64,000 bases of DNA from Kribbella sindirgiensis (GCF_004331435.1 NZ_SJKA01000003.1:124001-188000), one strand, 5' to 3'. Numbered from the stretch's first letter, positions 15,915-24,758 are shown. A program made the numbers and translations. The notes: a model not told the origin generated them from the sequence alone.

Positions 15915-18161
15915 GTGGAGCTCCGGGCGCGGTGGGACGACCTGGTGCCGGGGTCTGCCTCGCTCGCGGACGACTTGGTGGCGCGGTACGTCGACCGCAC
16001 CCGGCGCGCGTACCGCGACCACTACCTCGGCGTCGTCCTGACCGCGCTGGACTCGTTGATCCAGCTCTCCACGGACCCGACCAGCGTCCGGCTCGCCGCG
16101 TGGTTCCACCGCGCCGTCCACGAGCCCGGCGGCACCCCACCCGAGGACGCCGAGGCCTCGGCCCAGCTCGCCGAGCGCCTCCTCCCGCAGTACGGCGTAC
16201 CGCCGATCCGCATCGCCGAGGTCGCCCGGCTGATCCGCCTGACCGCTGACCTGGCGATGCCACCACCGGATGCCTACGCCCCACCCCGCCGCGACGCGAA
16301 CGGCGACGTACTGCTGGACGCGGTCAACGCCATCCTCGCCTCCGACCCCAGCCGGTACGTCGTCCACACAGCCGAGGTACGTCGCGACGCCGGCGATCGC
16401 AAGGTCGCGCTCGAGAGCCGGTACGACGAAGTCCGCGAACTGCTCGACGGACACCTCTACCGCACGCAGCTGGCGCGGCAACGCCTCAGCCCGGTCGCCC
16501 GGGTCAACCTCGAGGCAGAGCTCGCCGGCCTGGACAGCGAACTCCCAGCCCCGTGGCGCGGTTGGCAACAAGCCGCGCTGACTGCCACGGCGACCTTCAC
16601 CGCCATCGCGGCCGCGGTAGTCGCGATCGCCGCGTCCGGTGCGTCCTGGCAGACCCCAGCAGCACAGGACGAGGCCGGCTGGCCGACCGTCGCTCTGGCT
16701 GTCCTCTCCTTCTTCAGCGCACCAGTCCTCTTCCGGTGCGCTCGTAGCGCCAGTCAGCGCGCCCGCCTGATCGCAGGCGCCGTACTGGCGATTGCTGTGA
16801 CCGGACTGCTCATCGCCTGGGCCCAAGCGCCGAGGACGAACGTAGCTGTCGGCGTGGGCCTCCGTGTCCCGTTGCTGATCTCCGCACTGGTCCTACTACT
16901 CGTTGCCGGCGCAGCAGGCCTCGTTGCCTCACTCCTCCGCACGCGGACAGCCCGCTTCCTCCCTGCACGCAACCTCGGTCAGCAACTCGCCTGGGTCGTC
17001 GTACCGGGAGCGGTCGCCCTCATCCTGCTGCTGATCGTCCAGCCGCTGTCCCGCAGCTACGTACTCAGCTCCAACGAGCGCGTCGAGGGCACACCACGGG
17101 ACGCAGGCAAGGCCAGCCCGTCGGTCCTCAACGGCAGCGTCGCGTGGGTGAGCGATTCCGTCGCAGGCACTGGCGCCGAAGAAGCGATCGGCACCCGGTA
17201 CGGCGTGGCGGTCCCTCGCCCGAGCGGTGTGGTCGAAATGCTCGACGCAGCGACCGGTGCACTGCGCTGGCGCTACAGCCGCTCCGACTCCGACGAGAAG
17301 CCCGTGATCGCGGCCACCGGCAACGGTGACTACGTACTCGCGCAGTTCGCCGATGTCGGCTACCTGTTGCTCGACGCGAACACGGGCCGCCGCAAGGCCG
17401 CATGGCCCGGCCGTACGCGTGACCGTTTCATCCTGCAGACCCAGCCTCTCCTGACCGGCGAACGCTCCGGCAAGCTGCACGGTGTCGATCCGGACGGTCA
17501 CGAGCGCTGGACGTACGACTCCGGCGACTGCACCGAGCTCGGCGCCATCGCCACCGCCGAGACCGTGCTCGCCTTCGTCGGCCACACCTGCGACGACCGT
17601 CCGGACGAGATGACCGCACTGGACGTCCAGACGGGCAAGAAGCTCTGGACCAGGACCTCGGCGGACACCTACCGCCGTCCGGTCGTCGTGGCCGGTCTGG
17701 TGGTCGTGGCCGAGCCCGGCGGCGACGGCGACGTACCTGCCGCGCTGACCGCGATCGAGCCGCGCACCGGCGACGTCCGCTGGCGCTGGGACGTACCGAA
17801 GGCCTGGGCCTGCCGCACGCTGCTGAACGCGGCCGGGAAGTACCTGATCGTCGTCGACTGCCCCGGGCCGAGTACCCAGGAGAACCGGCGGACCGTCGTC
17901 ACCGCGATCGACGCGAACACCGGCCTGACCGCTTGGCAGACGCTGGCGCCGGTGAGTCCGCGGACCAAGGTCACCGTGACCGCCGACGGCCGGGTCGTCT
18001 CGCTGGGCCGCGGCGCGGGAGGCTGCGTCGCGAACGTGATCAGCCGCGCCGGATTCCGGCAGGTCAAGCTCCCCACCGGCATCTCCTGCAGCCGCGATCC
18101 GCGCGCCGTCGGCAACCTGGTCCTGACCTCCGGCCCGAACACGGTCGTCGCCCTGCGCTAG
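15915..18161 (+). CDS. Degenerate HD-domain protein with five membrane helices and PQQ-type propeller
   Basis: A 748-residue protein in three parts: an N-terminal domain of the predicted metal-dependent HD phosphohydrolase family (residues 1-200), five predicted membrane helices (about 215-385) and a C-terminal beta-propeller with repeated W-containing PQQ-like blades (LRWRYSRSD, ERWTYDSGD, KLWTRTSAD, VRWRWDVPK). It aligns without gaps to the next gene over the N-terminus. There His33, His37 and Asp66 of the intact enzyme are Tyr33, Tyr37 and Arg66 here, so catalysis is probably lost. The GTG at 15915 is chosen because VELR aligns with MDLR of the paralogue; an in-frame TTG at 15885 would add ten residues. 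It begins 55 bases after the MITE. Confidence 0.85.
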   Translation: MELRARWDDLVPGSASLADDLVARYVDRTRRAYRDHYLGVVLTALDSLIQLSTDPTSVRLAAWFHRAVHEPGGTPPEDAEASAQLAERLLPQYGVPPIRIAEVARLIRLTADLAMPPPDAYAPPRRDANGDVLLDAVNAILASDPSRYVVHTAEVRRDAGDRKVALESRYDEVRELLDGHLYRTQLARQRLSPVARVNLEAELAGLDSELPAPWRGWQQAALTATATFTAIAAAVVAIAASGASWQTPAAQDEAGWPTVALAVLSFFSAPVLFRCARSASQRARLIAGAVLAIAVTGLLIAWAQAPRTNVAVGVGLRVPLLISALVLLLVAGAAGLVASLLRTRTARFLPARNLGQQLAWVVVPGAVALILLLIVQPLSRSYVLSSNERVEGTPRDAGKASPSVLNGSVAWVSDSVAGTGAEEAIGTRYGVAVPRPSGVVEMLDAATGALRWRYSRSDSDEKPVIAATGNGDYVLAQFADVGYLLLDANTGRRKAAWPGRTRDRFILQTQPLLTGERSGKLHGVDPDGHERWTYDSGDCTELGAIATAETVLAFVGHTCDDRPDEMTALDVQTGKKLWTRTSADTYRRPVVVAGLVVVAEPGGDGDVPAALTAIEPRTGDVRWRWDVPKAWACRTLLNAAGKYLIVVDCPGPSTQENRRTVVTAIDANTGLTAWQTLAPVSPRTKVTVTADGRVVSLGRGAGGCVANVISRAGFRQVKLPTGISCSRDPRAVGNLVLTSGPNTVVALR

Positions 18162-18366
18162 TGACTCCGCGTAGCCGACCTCTGGTGAGGGCCCTCCCGC
18201 CCACGCCGGAGTGTGACATAGGCCGCAATTCCACGGCTGCAATTCGTTGCGGAGCGCATCTGTCGGAGCGGTCAGGTGACGAGCCGATATCGCTTTGGCC
18301 ACGGACCGATCCGGGAACCCCGGATCGGTCGGCCGAGGATCCCTACCGGTGCCAAACTCCTTAGCC

Positions 18367-20748
18367 ATGGACCTGCGCGACCAGTGGAATCGCCTGCTGC
18401 CGCACGCGCAGCCGTTGGGCGACGACCTGCTGGCTCGTTACGCAGAGCAACATCGCCACTATCACGATCAGCAGCACCTGACCGAGGTCCTGCAGACCAT
18501 CGACGAACTGGCCGAGTACGCCGACGACGCGGACACGGTCCGGCTCGCGGCCTGGTTCCACGACGCGATCTACGACCCGCAGGCCGACCCCGGCGAGAAC
18601 GAGGAGGTCTCGGCCCAGCTGGCCGAGCTCGAACTGGCGGCGTACGGCGTCGAGGCCGAGCGGGTCGAGGAAATCGGCCGCCTGGTCCGGCTGACCGCGA
18701 AGCACGACTGCGCGGCGGACGACCGCAACGGCGCGGTGCTCTGTGACGCCGACCTGCGGATCCTGAGCCTGCCGGCCGAGCGGTACGACGAGTACGCCGC
18801 CGGGATCCGGCAGGAGTACGCGCACGTCGCCGACCGGGATTTCGCCCGCGGGCGGATGTCGTTCCTGCAGAGCCTGAGCGAGACGCGGTTGTACGCGACC
18901 CCTCGCGGCCATGAGGAGTGGGAGCGACCGGCGAGGGAGAACCTGACCCGGGAGGTCGGGTCGCTGGGCCCTAAGGCGGCCCGGCCGATCGGCGGGCTGG
19001 TCCCGGTCATCTACTTCGGTGCCGCTCTCGGTGCTGTCGTGGCCTGCTCGGTCCTGCTGGGCCGCGGCCTCGGAGCAGCCGCCAAATGGCCGGCCGAGCC
19101 GTCCGACATCGGCGGCTTCCCGGTCTGGGCACCGATCGCCGGTACCGCCGCGGCGGCCGCACTGGCCTGTGCGTGGTTCCGGCGAACCCGGCAGCGTCTC
19201 GTGACCGTCCCGGCGATCGTCTTCGCGGCGGTCGGCCTCATCGCGATCGGCGTGTGCTGGTGGCGCTGGCCGGTCGCCCAGCCCGGCTCGGCCATGTCAG
19301 AGCGCTGGCCGTACCTGCTGCTCGCTTCTGTGGCACTGGTCCTGGCTGGTGCGTTGCTGGCGCTGGCACGACGGCTACGGCTTGCACCGCCGTACGCCCA
19401 GGCTCCTCCGCGCTGGCTCGGCATCGGCGCGACGGCTGTGTGTGGGGCATTGCTCGCGTGGATCGTGGTGTCGGCTGGTGAGCCTTTCGTACAGGCCCGG
19501 CTGGAGACCGCCAACACGGTCAGCACAACCACCACAGCCCAGCCGACCCAGCTGCCGGTCCAGCTCGACGGAACGCTGGCCTGGAGCCGTGAGGTGCCGG
19601 CGACCGGCGCCATCACCGGTACGGCCGGTGGAGTCGCGGAACTGCGGTCGGACGGCGTGGTCATGTCCGACGCGGCCACGGGGCAGATCCGCTGGCGCTA
19701 TGCCCGGGCCGACGTACAGGACGCCGCCACCAGTGGCACCAAGGGCCTGGTGGTGTCCACGGACGGGCGGACGATCGTCGCGCACCTCCCCCGCTCCGAG
19801 TACCGCGCACCCGCGGGCATCAAGCTGCCGACGTACGCCGTACTCAACGCGGTGAGCGGGGAGGTGCTGACCGAGGTCGACACCGACGGGACCGCCCTGG
19901 CCGTCGACTCGAACCAGCTGCTCGTGGCCGAAGGCAAGTACGTCGTCGCACACGGCGTGAGCAGCCCGACCCACTGGCGCGCGCAGGTGCGCTGCACCGT
20001 GACCCAGGGCGAGCTGGTCGGCGACCAGGCCGTCGTCGTGGACGCCTGCGCAGGCAACGGCGCCGTCGTACGCGGTCTGGACATCAAGACCGGGGCCCAG
20101 CGGTGGGAGGTCGACCTGGGTACGCGGATCGACCTGAGCGCGGAGCTGGACCCGTCGACGTGGGTCGGCGAACTGGTCGCCGTACCCGACACCCGTGAGG
20201 TCTCCGGGCTGATCTGGACGGCTGCCGCGGGCGGCACGCTCTACCAGTGGTCCGTGGACATCGGCGAAGGCCACGTGATGTGGACAACCCCCGTGCCGGG
20301 CACCCCACGACCACGGCTCGGCTCCTCGTCCTGCGACGCACAGCTCGCCGCCACGCATGCGTCACTGGTCCTGATCACCTGCCGAACCGGCAACGACCCC
20401 GGACAGCCCCAGACGTACGACGTGTCTTCGTCGAACCCTGCTGACGGGACACCGCAGTGGCATCACCTGCTGCAGGTGCCGCCGCGGCTGCAGCAACCGG
20501 AGTACCCGCGGAACGGGTTCGGGCTGCTGCCGGACGGACGGGTGGTCACACTGATGCCGCAACCGAACGGCAGCTGTTCCCCAGTGATGATCGGCACCAC
20601 CGGCATCCAGCCGCGCCCGATCCTGCCCAGCCCGAACACGCAGTCGGTCGCCAAATCCGAGGAAGTCACCTGCAACAAGCCGGCCGTCACCGTGGCCGCC
20701 GCCCGCCCGATCTTCTCCGACGGCACCCGGTTGTTCGCGCTGAACTAG
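18367..20748 (+). CDS. HD phosphohydrolase fused to five membrane helices and PQQ-type propeller
   Basis: A 793-residue paralogue of the preceding gene with an intact-looking HD site: HYHDQQHL (His33, His37), WFHDAIYD (His65-Asp66) and CDADL (Asp127). Five helices (about 217-375) follow, then a PQQ-type propeller (about 390-790). With an odd helix number the enzyme should face the cytoplasm and the propeller the outside. The substrate is unknown; HD enzymes of this group are predicted to act on nucleotides or other phosphoesters. The ATG is preferred over the TTG at 18295 because conservation starts at MDLR. A CAAACT box lies shortly upstream and no ribosome site is seen, so a leaderless start is possible. 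Confidence 0.85.
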   Translation: MDLRDQWNRLLPHAQPLGDDLLARYAEQHRHYHDQQHLTEVLQTIDELAEYADDADTVRLAAWFHDAIYDPQADPGENEEVSAQLAELELAAYGVEAERVEEIGRLVRLTAKHDCAADDRNGAVLCDADLRILSLPAERYDEYAAGIRQEYAHVADRDFARGRMSFLQSLSETRLYATPRGHEEWERPARENLTREVGSLGPKAARPIGGLVPVIYFGAALGAVVACSVLLGRGLGAAAKWPAEPSDIGGFPVWAPIAGTAAAAALACAWFRRTRQRLVTVPAIVFAAVGLIAIGVCWWRWPVAQPGSAMSERWPYLLLASVALVLAGALLALARRLRLAPPYAQAPPRWLGIGATAVCGALLAWIVVSAGEPFVQARLETANTVSTTTTAQPTQLPVQLDGTLAWSREVPATGAITGTAGGVAELRSDGVVMSDAATGQIRWRYARADVQDAATSGTKGLVVSTDGRTIVAHLPRSEYRAPAGIKLPTYAVLNAVSGEVLTEVDTDGTALAVDSNQLLVAEGKYVVAHGVSSPTHWRAQVRCTVTQGELVGDQAVVVDACAGNGAVVRGLDIKTGAQRWEVDLGTRIDLSAELDPSTWVGELVAVPDTREVSGLIWTAAAGGTLYQWSVDIGEGHVMWTTPVPGTPRPRLGSSSCDAQLAATHASLVLITCRTGNDPGQPQTYDVSSSNPADGTPQWHHLLQVPPRLQQPEYPRNGFGLLPDGRVVTLMPQPNGSCSPVMIGTTGIQPRPILPSPNTQSVAKSEEVTCNKPAVTVAAARPIFSDGTRLFALN

Positions 20749-20793
20749 GGAATTGGTTTGCCGCGGATGGTGTTGACACCTACCGTGATCCGC

Positions 20794-20901
20794 ATGTTCC
20801 GCGTGGTTTTCGAGTTCGACCTGTCAGGCACCGGCCTGACGGGCGCTCCCACGTGGGCACTGTCAGTCGATTCAGCAGCCTGCACCGGCACTCGAAGCTG
20901 A
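20794..20901 (+). other. Possible 35-codon leader ORF upstream of tuf
   Basis: An ATG-started frame runs 35 codons (MFRVVFEFDLSGTG... in part) and its TGA touches the hairpin at 20901. It lacks a ribosome site, and the best -35 (TTGACA, 20773-20778) would place the RNA start after the ATG. I list it only because of the stop-at-hairpin geometry. Confidence 0.2.
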
Positions 20902-20937
20902 CCCTCCTCCTGCTGCGCAGGACCCGCGGAGGAGGGT
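20901..20937 (+). promoter_or_regulatory. Stable hairpin in the tuf leader
   Basis: ACCCTCCTCC pairs perfectly with GGAGGAGGGT across a 17-base loop, about 100 bases before the EF-Tu start. It may be the terminator of the propeller gene ending at 20748, or an attenuator in the EF-Tu message. TTGACA at 20773 suggests a promoter upstream, with no clear -10. The rest of the gap 20749-21034 shows nothing else. Confidence 0.5.
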
Positions 20938-21034
20938 GGCTCGTACCGGCCCCCTCCACGCGGTGACAGCGCTGTGAGGGCTTGCCGGAGGGTCCTGGCG
21001 CACACCGAATCTTCTGACAGACAAAGGAATTCTG

Positions 21035-22222
21035 ATGGCCAAGAGCCAGTTCGTGCGGACCAAGCCGCACCTCAACATCGGGACGATGGGTCACGTCGAC
21101 CACGGCAAGACGACGCTGACCGCCGCGATCACCAAGGTGCTCGCGGAGCGCGACCCGAGTGTGAACCGCTTCGTCGCCTTCGACGGTATCGACCGTGCGC
21201 CGGAGGAGATGCAGCGCGGGATCACGATCAACATCTCGCACGTCGAGTACGAGACCGCGACCCGGCACTACGCGCACGTCGACATGCCCGGGCACGCCGA
21301 CTACGTGAAGAACATGATCACCGGCGCCGCCCAGGTGGACGCCGCGATCCTGGTCGTGTCCGCACAGGACGGCGCCATGCCGCAGACGCGGGAGCACGTG
21401 TTGCTCGCGCGCCGGGTAGGCGTGCCGTACTTGGTGGTCGCGCTGAACAAGGCGGACACCGTCGACGACCCGGAGCTGCTCGACCTGGTCGAGCTGGAGG
21501 TCCGTGAGCTCCTCACGGAGTACGGCTTCCCCGGCGACGACGTACCGGTCGTTCGCGTGTCCGGACTGAAGGCGCTGGAAGGCGACCCGCAGTGGACCGC
21601 CGCGATCGGCGAGCTGCTGGACGCGGTCGACAACTACGTGCCGGTACCGGACCGTGAGCTGGGCGAGCCGTTCCTGATGCCGATCGAGAACGTGCTCACC
21701 ATCAGCGGCCGCGGCACCGTGGTCACCGGTGCGGTCGAGCGCGGTTCGCTGAAGCTCGGCGACGCGGTCGAGGTCGTAGGTCTCGGCCCGACGGTCACCA
21801 GCACGGCGATCGGGATGGAGACGTTCGGCAAGTCGCTGGAGTCCGCGGACGCGGGTGACAACGCGGCGGTGCTGCTGCGTGGCGTGAAGCGCGACGAGGT
21901 CCGTCGCGGCCAGGTGGTGGCGTTGCCGGGCAGCGTGCGGCCGCACCGGAAGTTCCGGGCGAACCTGCACGCGCTGTCCACGGCCGAGGGCGGCCGGCAC
22001 ACGCCGTTCGCCGCGGACTACCGGCCGCAGTTCTACTTCCGGACCACGGACGTGTCCGGCGGGATCGACCTGGGTGAGATCGCCCTGGTGATGCCCGGCG
22101 ACACGATCGAGCTCGGAGTGGAGCTGGAGAAGCCGATCGCGATGGACGTCGGCCTCGGCTTCGCGGTCCGCGAAGGCGGCCACACCGTCGCCGCCGGCAC
22201 AGTGACCGAACTGCTCGACTAG
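21035..22222 (+). CDS. tuf: Divergent elongation factor Tu (second EF-Tu, tuf3-like)
   Basis: A 395-residue EF-Tu with all GTPase motifs: GHVDHGKT (19-26), RGITI in the effector loop, DMPGHADY (83-90) and NKAD (138-141). It differs from the housekeeping actinobacterial protein: the cysteine of DCPGH is Met84, SALK of the G5 loop is SGLK, and the glutamine before VGVPY is Arg127. That Gln is position 124 in E. coli, where changes are known to give kirromycin resistance. The gene is alone, not in the rpsL-rpsG-fusA-tuf operon, with an AAGGA ribosome site. This matches the accessory tuf3 of streptomycetes, which is linked there to stress or slow growth. A dyad terminator follows. Confidence 0.92.
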   Translation: MAKSQFVRTKPHLNIGTMGHVDHGKTTLTAAITKVLAERDPSVNRFVAFDGIDRAPEEMQRGITINISHVEYETATRHYAHVDMPGHADYVKNMITGAAQVDAAILVVSAQDGAMPQTREHVLLARRVGVPYLVVALNKADTVDDPELLDLVELEVRELLTEYGFPGDDVPVVRVSGLKALEGDPQWTAAIGELLDAVDNYVPVPDRELGEPFLMPIENVLTISGRGTVVTGAVERGSLKLGDAVEVVGLGPTVTSTAIGMETFGKSLESADAGDNAAVLLRGVKRDEVRRGQVVALPGSVRPHRKFRANLHALSTAEGGRHTPFAADYRPQFYFRTTDVSGGIDLGEIALVMPGDTIELGVELEKPIAMDVGLGFAVREGGHTVAAGTVTELLD

Positions 22223-22230
22223 TCTCGACC

Positions 22231-22270
22231 AGCAAGGAACGGCCCTCAGCCTGCTGAGGGCCGTTTCCTG
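22231..22270. terminator. Bidirectional terminator between tuf and DUF4031 gene
   Basis: GGAACGGCCCTCAGC and GCTGAGGGCCGTTTCC form a stem with one bulge and a tight loop, just after the tuf stop. It overlaps the last codons of the convergent DUF4031 gene. Confidence 0.75.
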
Positions 22271-22512
22271 TGTCTGAGCCCTGCGGCGATCAGCCGTTCC
22301 ACCAGCTCACGGCTGGAGACCGGTACGGCACCGGCGGCGATCAGGTCGTCGTAGCGGTCGCTGGGTACGTCGTAGTGGTCGCGGTCGAAGCCGCGGGCCG
22401 GGATGCCGGCTGCCTTCGCGAAGGCGTGCAGTTCCTCGTAGGACTCGTCGCTGACCAGGTGCGACCAGACACGGTTCCAGGCCGGCCAGGCCGGCGGATC
22501 GATCAGGATCAT
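22246..22512 (-). CDS. DUF4031 domain protein
   Basis: An 88-residue protein starting MILIDPPAWP, with the family pattern of an N-terminal IDPP motif, a WSHLVSD segment, GFDRDHYDVP and a C-terminal helical region. The function is unknown. The start codon overlaps the cutC stop by four bases (ATGA), so it is translated with cutC. The longer frame upstream is only the shadow of cutC. Its 3' end forms part of the tuf terminator stem. Confidence 0.85.
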   Translation of the reverse strand: MILIDPPAWPAWNRVWSHLVSDESYEELHAFAKAAGIPARGFDRDHYDVPSDRYDDLIAAGAVPVSSRELVERLIAAGLRHRKRPSAG

Positions 22513-23225
22513 TCGCGGGCGTCCTGGGCGTCGAGCAGGTTGCGCCAGGAGCGGACGAAACGGGAGTTCACGTACGCCTTCGTCCACGAGCCGTCCTGGC
22601 GGACCGACGTACCGACGTGGAAACGCCGTACGCCGCTCTGGTACAGCCACGGCACGTGTTCGGGCTGGAGACCGCCGCCTGCCATCATCACGCCGGCGAC
22701 CGCCGGGTCCTCCTTGGCGAGCTTGCACAGGTCGTCGAGACCGTGGCTGACCCCGATGGACGATCCGGCCGTCAGTACGCAGTCCAGCCCGGGCAGGGTG
22801 CGCAGGGCACGCCAGGCCGGTTGCTGGTCGAGTACGGCGTCGATCGCGCGGTGGAACGTCCACGGCGTACCGGCGAACGTGCTGACCAGCGCGGACACCG
22901 ACTCGACGTCCACCTGGTTGTCCGGGGTCAGGAACCCGAGGACGAAGCCGTCCGCACCCGCGGACAGGAACGACTGTGCCATCGCGGTCAGCCGGTTCAG
23001 GTCGGCGCCGGTCGCGGTGAACGAGTTCTCCAGGCGCAGCATCACCCGTAACGGCAGGTCGGTGACCCGCCGGATCGCGCTGACGGTCGACACCGACGGG
23101 CACAACCCGTCCGCCTCCATCGAGGCGCACAGCTCCAGCCGGTCCGCCCCACCCTCCTGTGCCGCCTCAGCGTCCGCCGGGTGCAGCGCGATGATCTCCA
23201 GCAACGAACCCATGCGCGCCATCAT
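22509..23225 (-). CDS. cutC: CutC family protein
   Basis: A 238-residue TIM-barrel protein with the CutC signatures LEIIALHPADAEAAQEGGAD, RLELCASM and GVMMAGGGL. It was named for copper homeostasis, but that role is disputed and the enzymatic activity is unknown. The frame opens with ATG at 23225, 23222 and 23213; GGGAG lies just before 23225, so 23222 or 23213 are realistic, and the conserved core begins at 23213. It is divergent from a LacI-type regulator with strong operator repeats between, which suggests sugar-linked control. Confidence 0.9.
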   Translation of the reverse strand: MMARMGSLLEIIALHPADAEAAQEGGADRLELCASMEADGLCPSVSTVSAIRRVTDLPLRVMLRLENSFTATGADLNRLTAMAQSFLSAGADGFVLGFLTPDNQVDVESVSALVSTFAGTPWTFHRAIDAVLDQQPAWRALRTLPGLDCVLTAGSSIGVSHGLDDLCKLAKEDPAVAGVMMAGGGLQPEHVPWLYQSGVRRFHVGTSVRQDGSWTKAYVNSRFVRSWRNLLDAQDARE

Positions 23226-23256
23226 CTCCCATCTTGCGGTTGCACTCCCGCAGTGT

Positions 23257-23302
23257 CTTCTGTATCGTTTTTCTAGAACGATTTAGAAGAACGATACAGA
23301 AG
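23257..23302. promoter_or_regulatory. LacI operator region with three half-sites
   Basis: CTTCTGTATCGTT (23257-23269) and AACGATACAGAAG (23290-23302) are perfect 13-base inverted repeats. A third half-site AACGAT at 23277-23282 forms a closer palindrome with the left arm around TTCTAGAA. The site sits between cutC and the LacI gene. Confidence 0.7.
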
Positions 23303-23304
23303 AG

Positions 23305-24351
23305 GTGATCGAGATGCCGGGCGTGACGCTGAAGACCGTGGCGAAGGCCGTGGGCGTGTCGCCGTCGACCGTCTCGAACGCCTACAACAAGCCCGATCAG
23401 CTCTCCACCGCACTGCGCGAGCGGATCCTGGCCACCGCCCAGGAGCTCGGGTACGCCGGACCGGACGCCTCCGCGCGCGCCCTGCGCAGCGGGAAGGCCG
23501 GCGCGGTCGGGGTGCTCTTCACGGACAAACTGGCCTACGCCTTCTCGGACCCGTACGCGGTCGGCTTCCTGGCCGGCCTCGCGGAGGTCGCCGAGGAGTT
23601 CGCCACCAGCCTGCTGCTGATGCCGCTCAGTTCCACGGACATCGCCGGCGGTAGCAACGCCGTCCAGCAGGCCGCGATCGACGCGGCGGCGATCTTCTGC
23701 GTACCGGGCGGTCATCCGGCGCTCGAGATCCTCGCCAACCGCGGGATCCCCGCGGTGTCGACCGATCGGGGCGATCACCCGGACCTTTCCTGGGTGGCGA
23801 TCGACGAGGTCGAGGCGGCCGCACAGCTGGGCGAGCACCTGGCCCGGCTCGGTCACCGCGAGGTCGTCGTACTGGTCGACAACGCGCAGGCAGCCGGCGG
23901 GCGGCCGGTGGAGCTGACGCTCGACGAGGTCGGGTACACCGACTGCGAGCTGCGGATCCAGGGCCTGCAGAAGGCGATGCCGGACGCCCGGCTGCGGATC
24001 GTCTCCGGCGGCCACAACGCGATTGCGTCCGGACTGAAGGGCGCCGAGTTCGTGCTCGACTCGCAGGACCGGCCGACGGCGATCGTCGGACTGAGCGACA
24101 TCCTGGCGCTCGGTGCGCTGGAGGCGATGAAGGTCCGGGGACTGACCCCGGGTCGCGATCTGACGCTGGCCGGATTCGACGACATTCCCGCCGCATCGAC
24201 GGCCGGGCTGACGACGGTCCGGCAGCCGATCAAGGACAAGGGACGTGCGGTCGGCCGCATCCTGCTCGACCCGGCCACGACCGAACGCCAGCTCCTGATG
24301 CCGACGCAGCTGATCGTCCGCTCGAGCAGCGGACCGGCGCCGAAGCACTGA
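23305..24351 (+). CDS. LacI-family transcriptional regulator
   Basis: A 348-residue regulator. The helix-turn-helix TLKTVAKAVGVSPSTVSNAYN lies near residues 8-28, followed by a hinge helix with ALRSGKAGAVGVL and a periplasmic-binding-protein-like sugar domain to the C-terminus. The GTG at 23305 follows an AGAAG-rich stretch; ATG at 23314 is an alternative three codons later. No transporter or sugar enzyme lies downstream, so it likely controls itself and the divergent cutC-DUF4031 pair. Confidence 0.92.
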   Translation: MIEMPGVTLKTVAKAVGVSPSTVSNAYNKPDQLSTALRERILATAQELGYAGPDASARALRSGKAGAVGVLFTDKLAYAFSDPYAVGFLAGLAEVAEEFATSLLLMPLSSTDIAGGSNAVQQAAIDAAAIFCVPGGHPALEILANRGIPAVSTDRGDHPDLSWVAIDEVEAAAQLGEHLARLGHREVVVLVDNAQAAGGRPVELTLDEVGYTDCELRIQGLQKAMPDARLRIVSGGHNAIASGLKGAEFVLDSQDRPTAIVGLSDILALGALEAMKVRGLTPGRDLTLAGFDDIPAASTAGLTTVRQPIKDKGRAVGRILLDPATTERQLLMPTQLIVRSSSGPAPKH

Positions 24352-24425
24352 CAACTCCACACAACCTCCCTGGAACCACCCGGTTCCCGGGCCGATCAAT
24401 CACGCTCTCAGGAGGGAGCAGAATC

Positions 24426-24641
24426 ATGACGCACTTCATTGCCGGCAACACCGCCGTCGAGAACGCCAGCGCCCTCGCTCAGTCGGCGCTCCCCAACGCT
24501 CCCCAGCAGCCGTACGACGAGCCCCGCAACCGGGCGATCCGCTCGCGGTTGAGCGCCGTACTGCGCACCGTCGCCGCCCACGAGCTCCGCCTCGCCAACC
24601 GCATCGACCCCGCCCCCACCTGCCCCACCCCCGCCAACTAA
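24426..24641 (+). CDS. Small hypothetical protein
   Basis: A 71-residue protein preceded by a strong AGGAGGGAG ribosome site. It is polar, with a central Arg-rich helix (RNRAIRSRLSAVLRTVAAHELRL in part) and a Pro-rich C-terminus. I do not recognise a family. It stands between the LacI gene and a large hairpin. Confidence 0.6.
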   Translation: MTHFIAGNTAVENASALAQSALPNAPQQPYDEPRNRAIRSRLSAVLRTVAAHELRLANRIDPAPTCPTPAN

Positions 24642-24650
24642 CCCCGCTCC

Positions 24651-24758
24651 ATTTGCCTGGCTGACCACCCAATTTGCCTGGCAGACCAGCGAAATCGGGG
24701 GTTCCTGACCCGGAGATTGGGTCAGGAACCCCCGACCCGCCTGGCCCACCAGGCAAAT
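24651..24758. repeat. Large two-tier hairpin with tandem ATTTGCCTGG arms
   Basis: A perfect 17-bp stem (24695-24711 with 24719-24735, loop GGAGATT) is flanked by ATTTGCCTGG at 24672-24681 and its complement CCAGGCAAAT at 24749-24758. A second ATTTGCCTGG at 24651 begins a 21-base imperfect direct repeat. It could act as a bidirectional terminator or be a repetitive palindrome. Confidence 0.7.
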
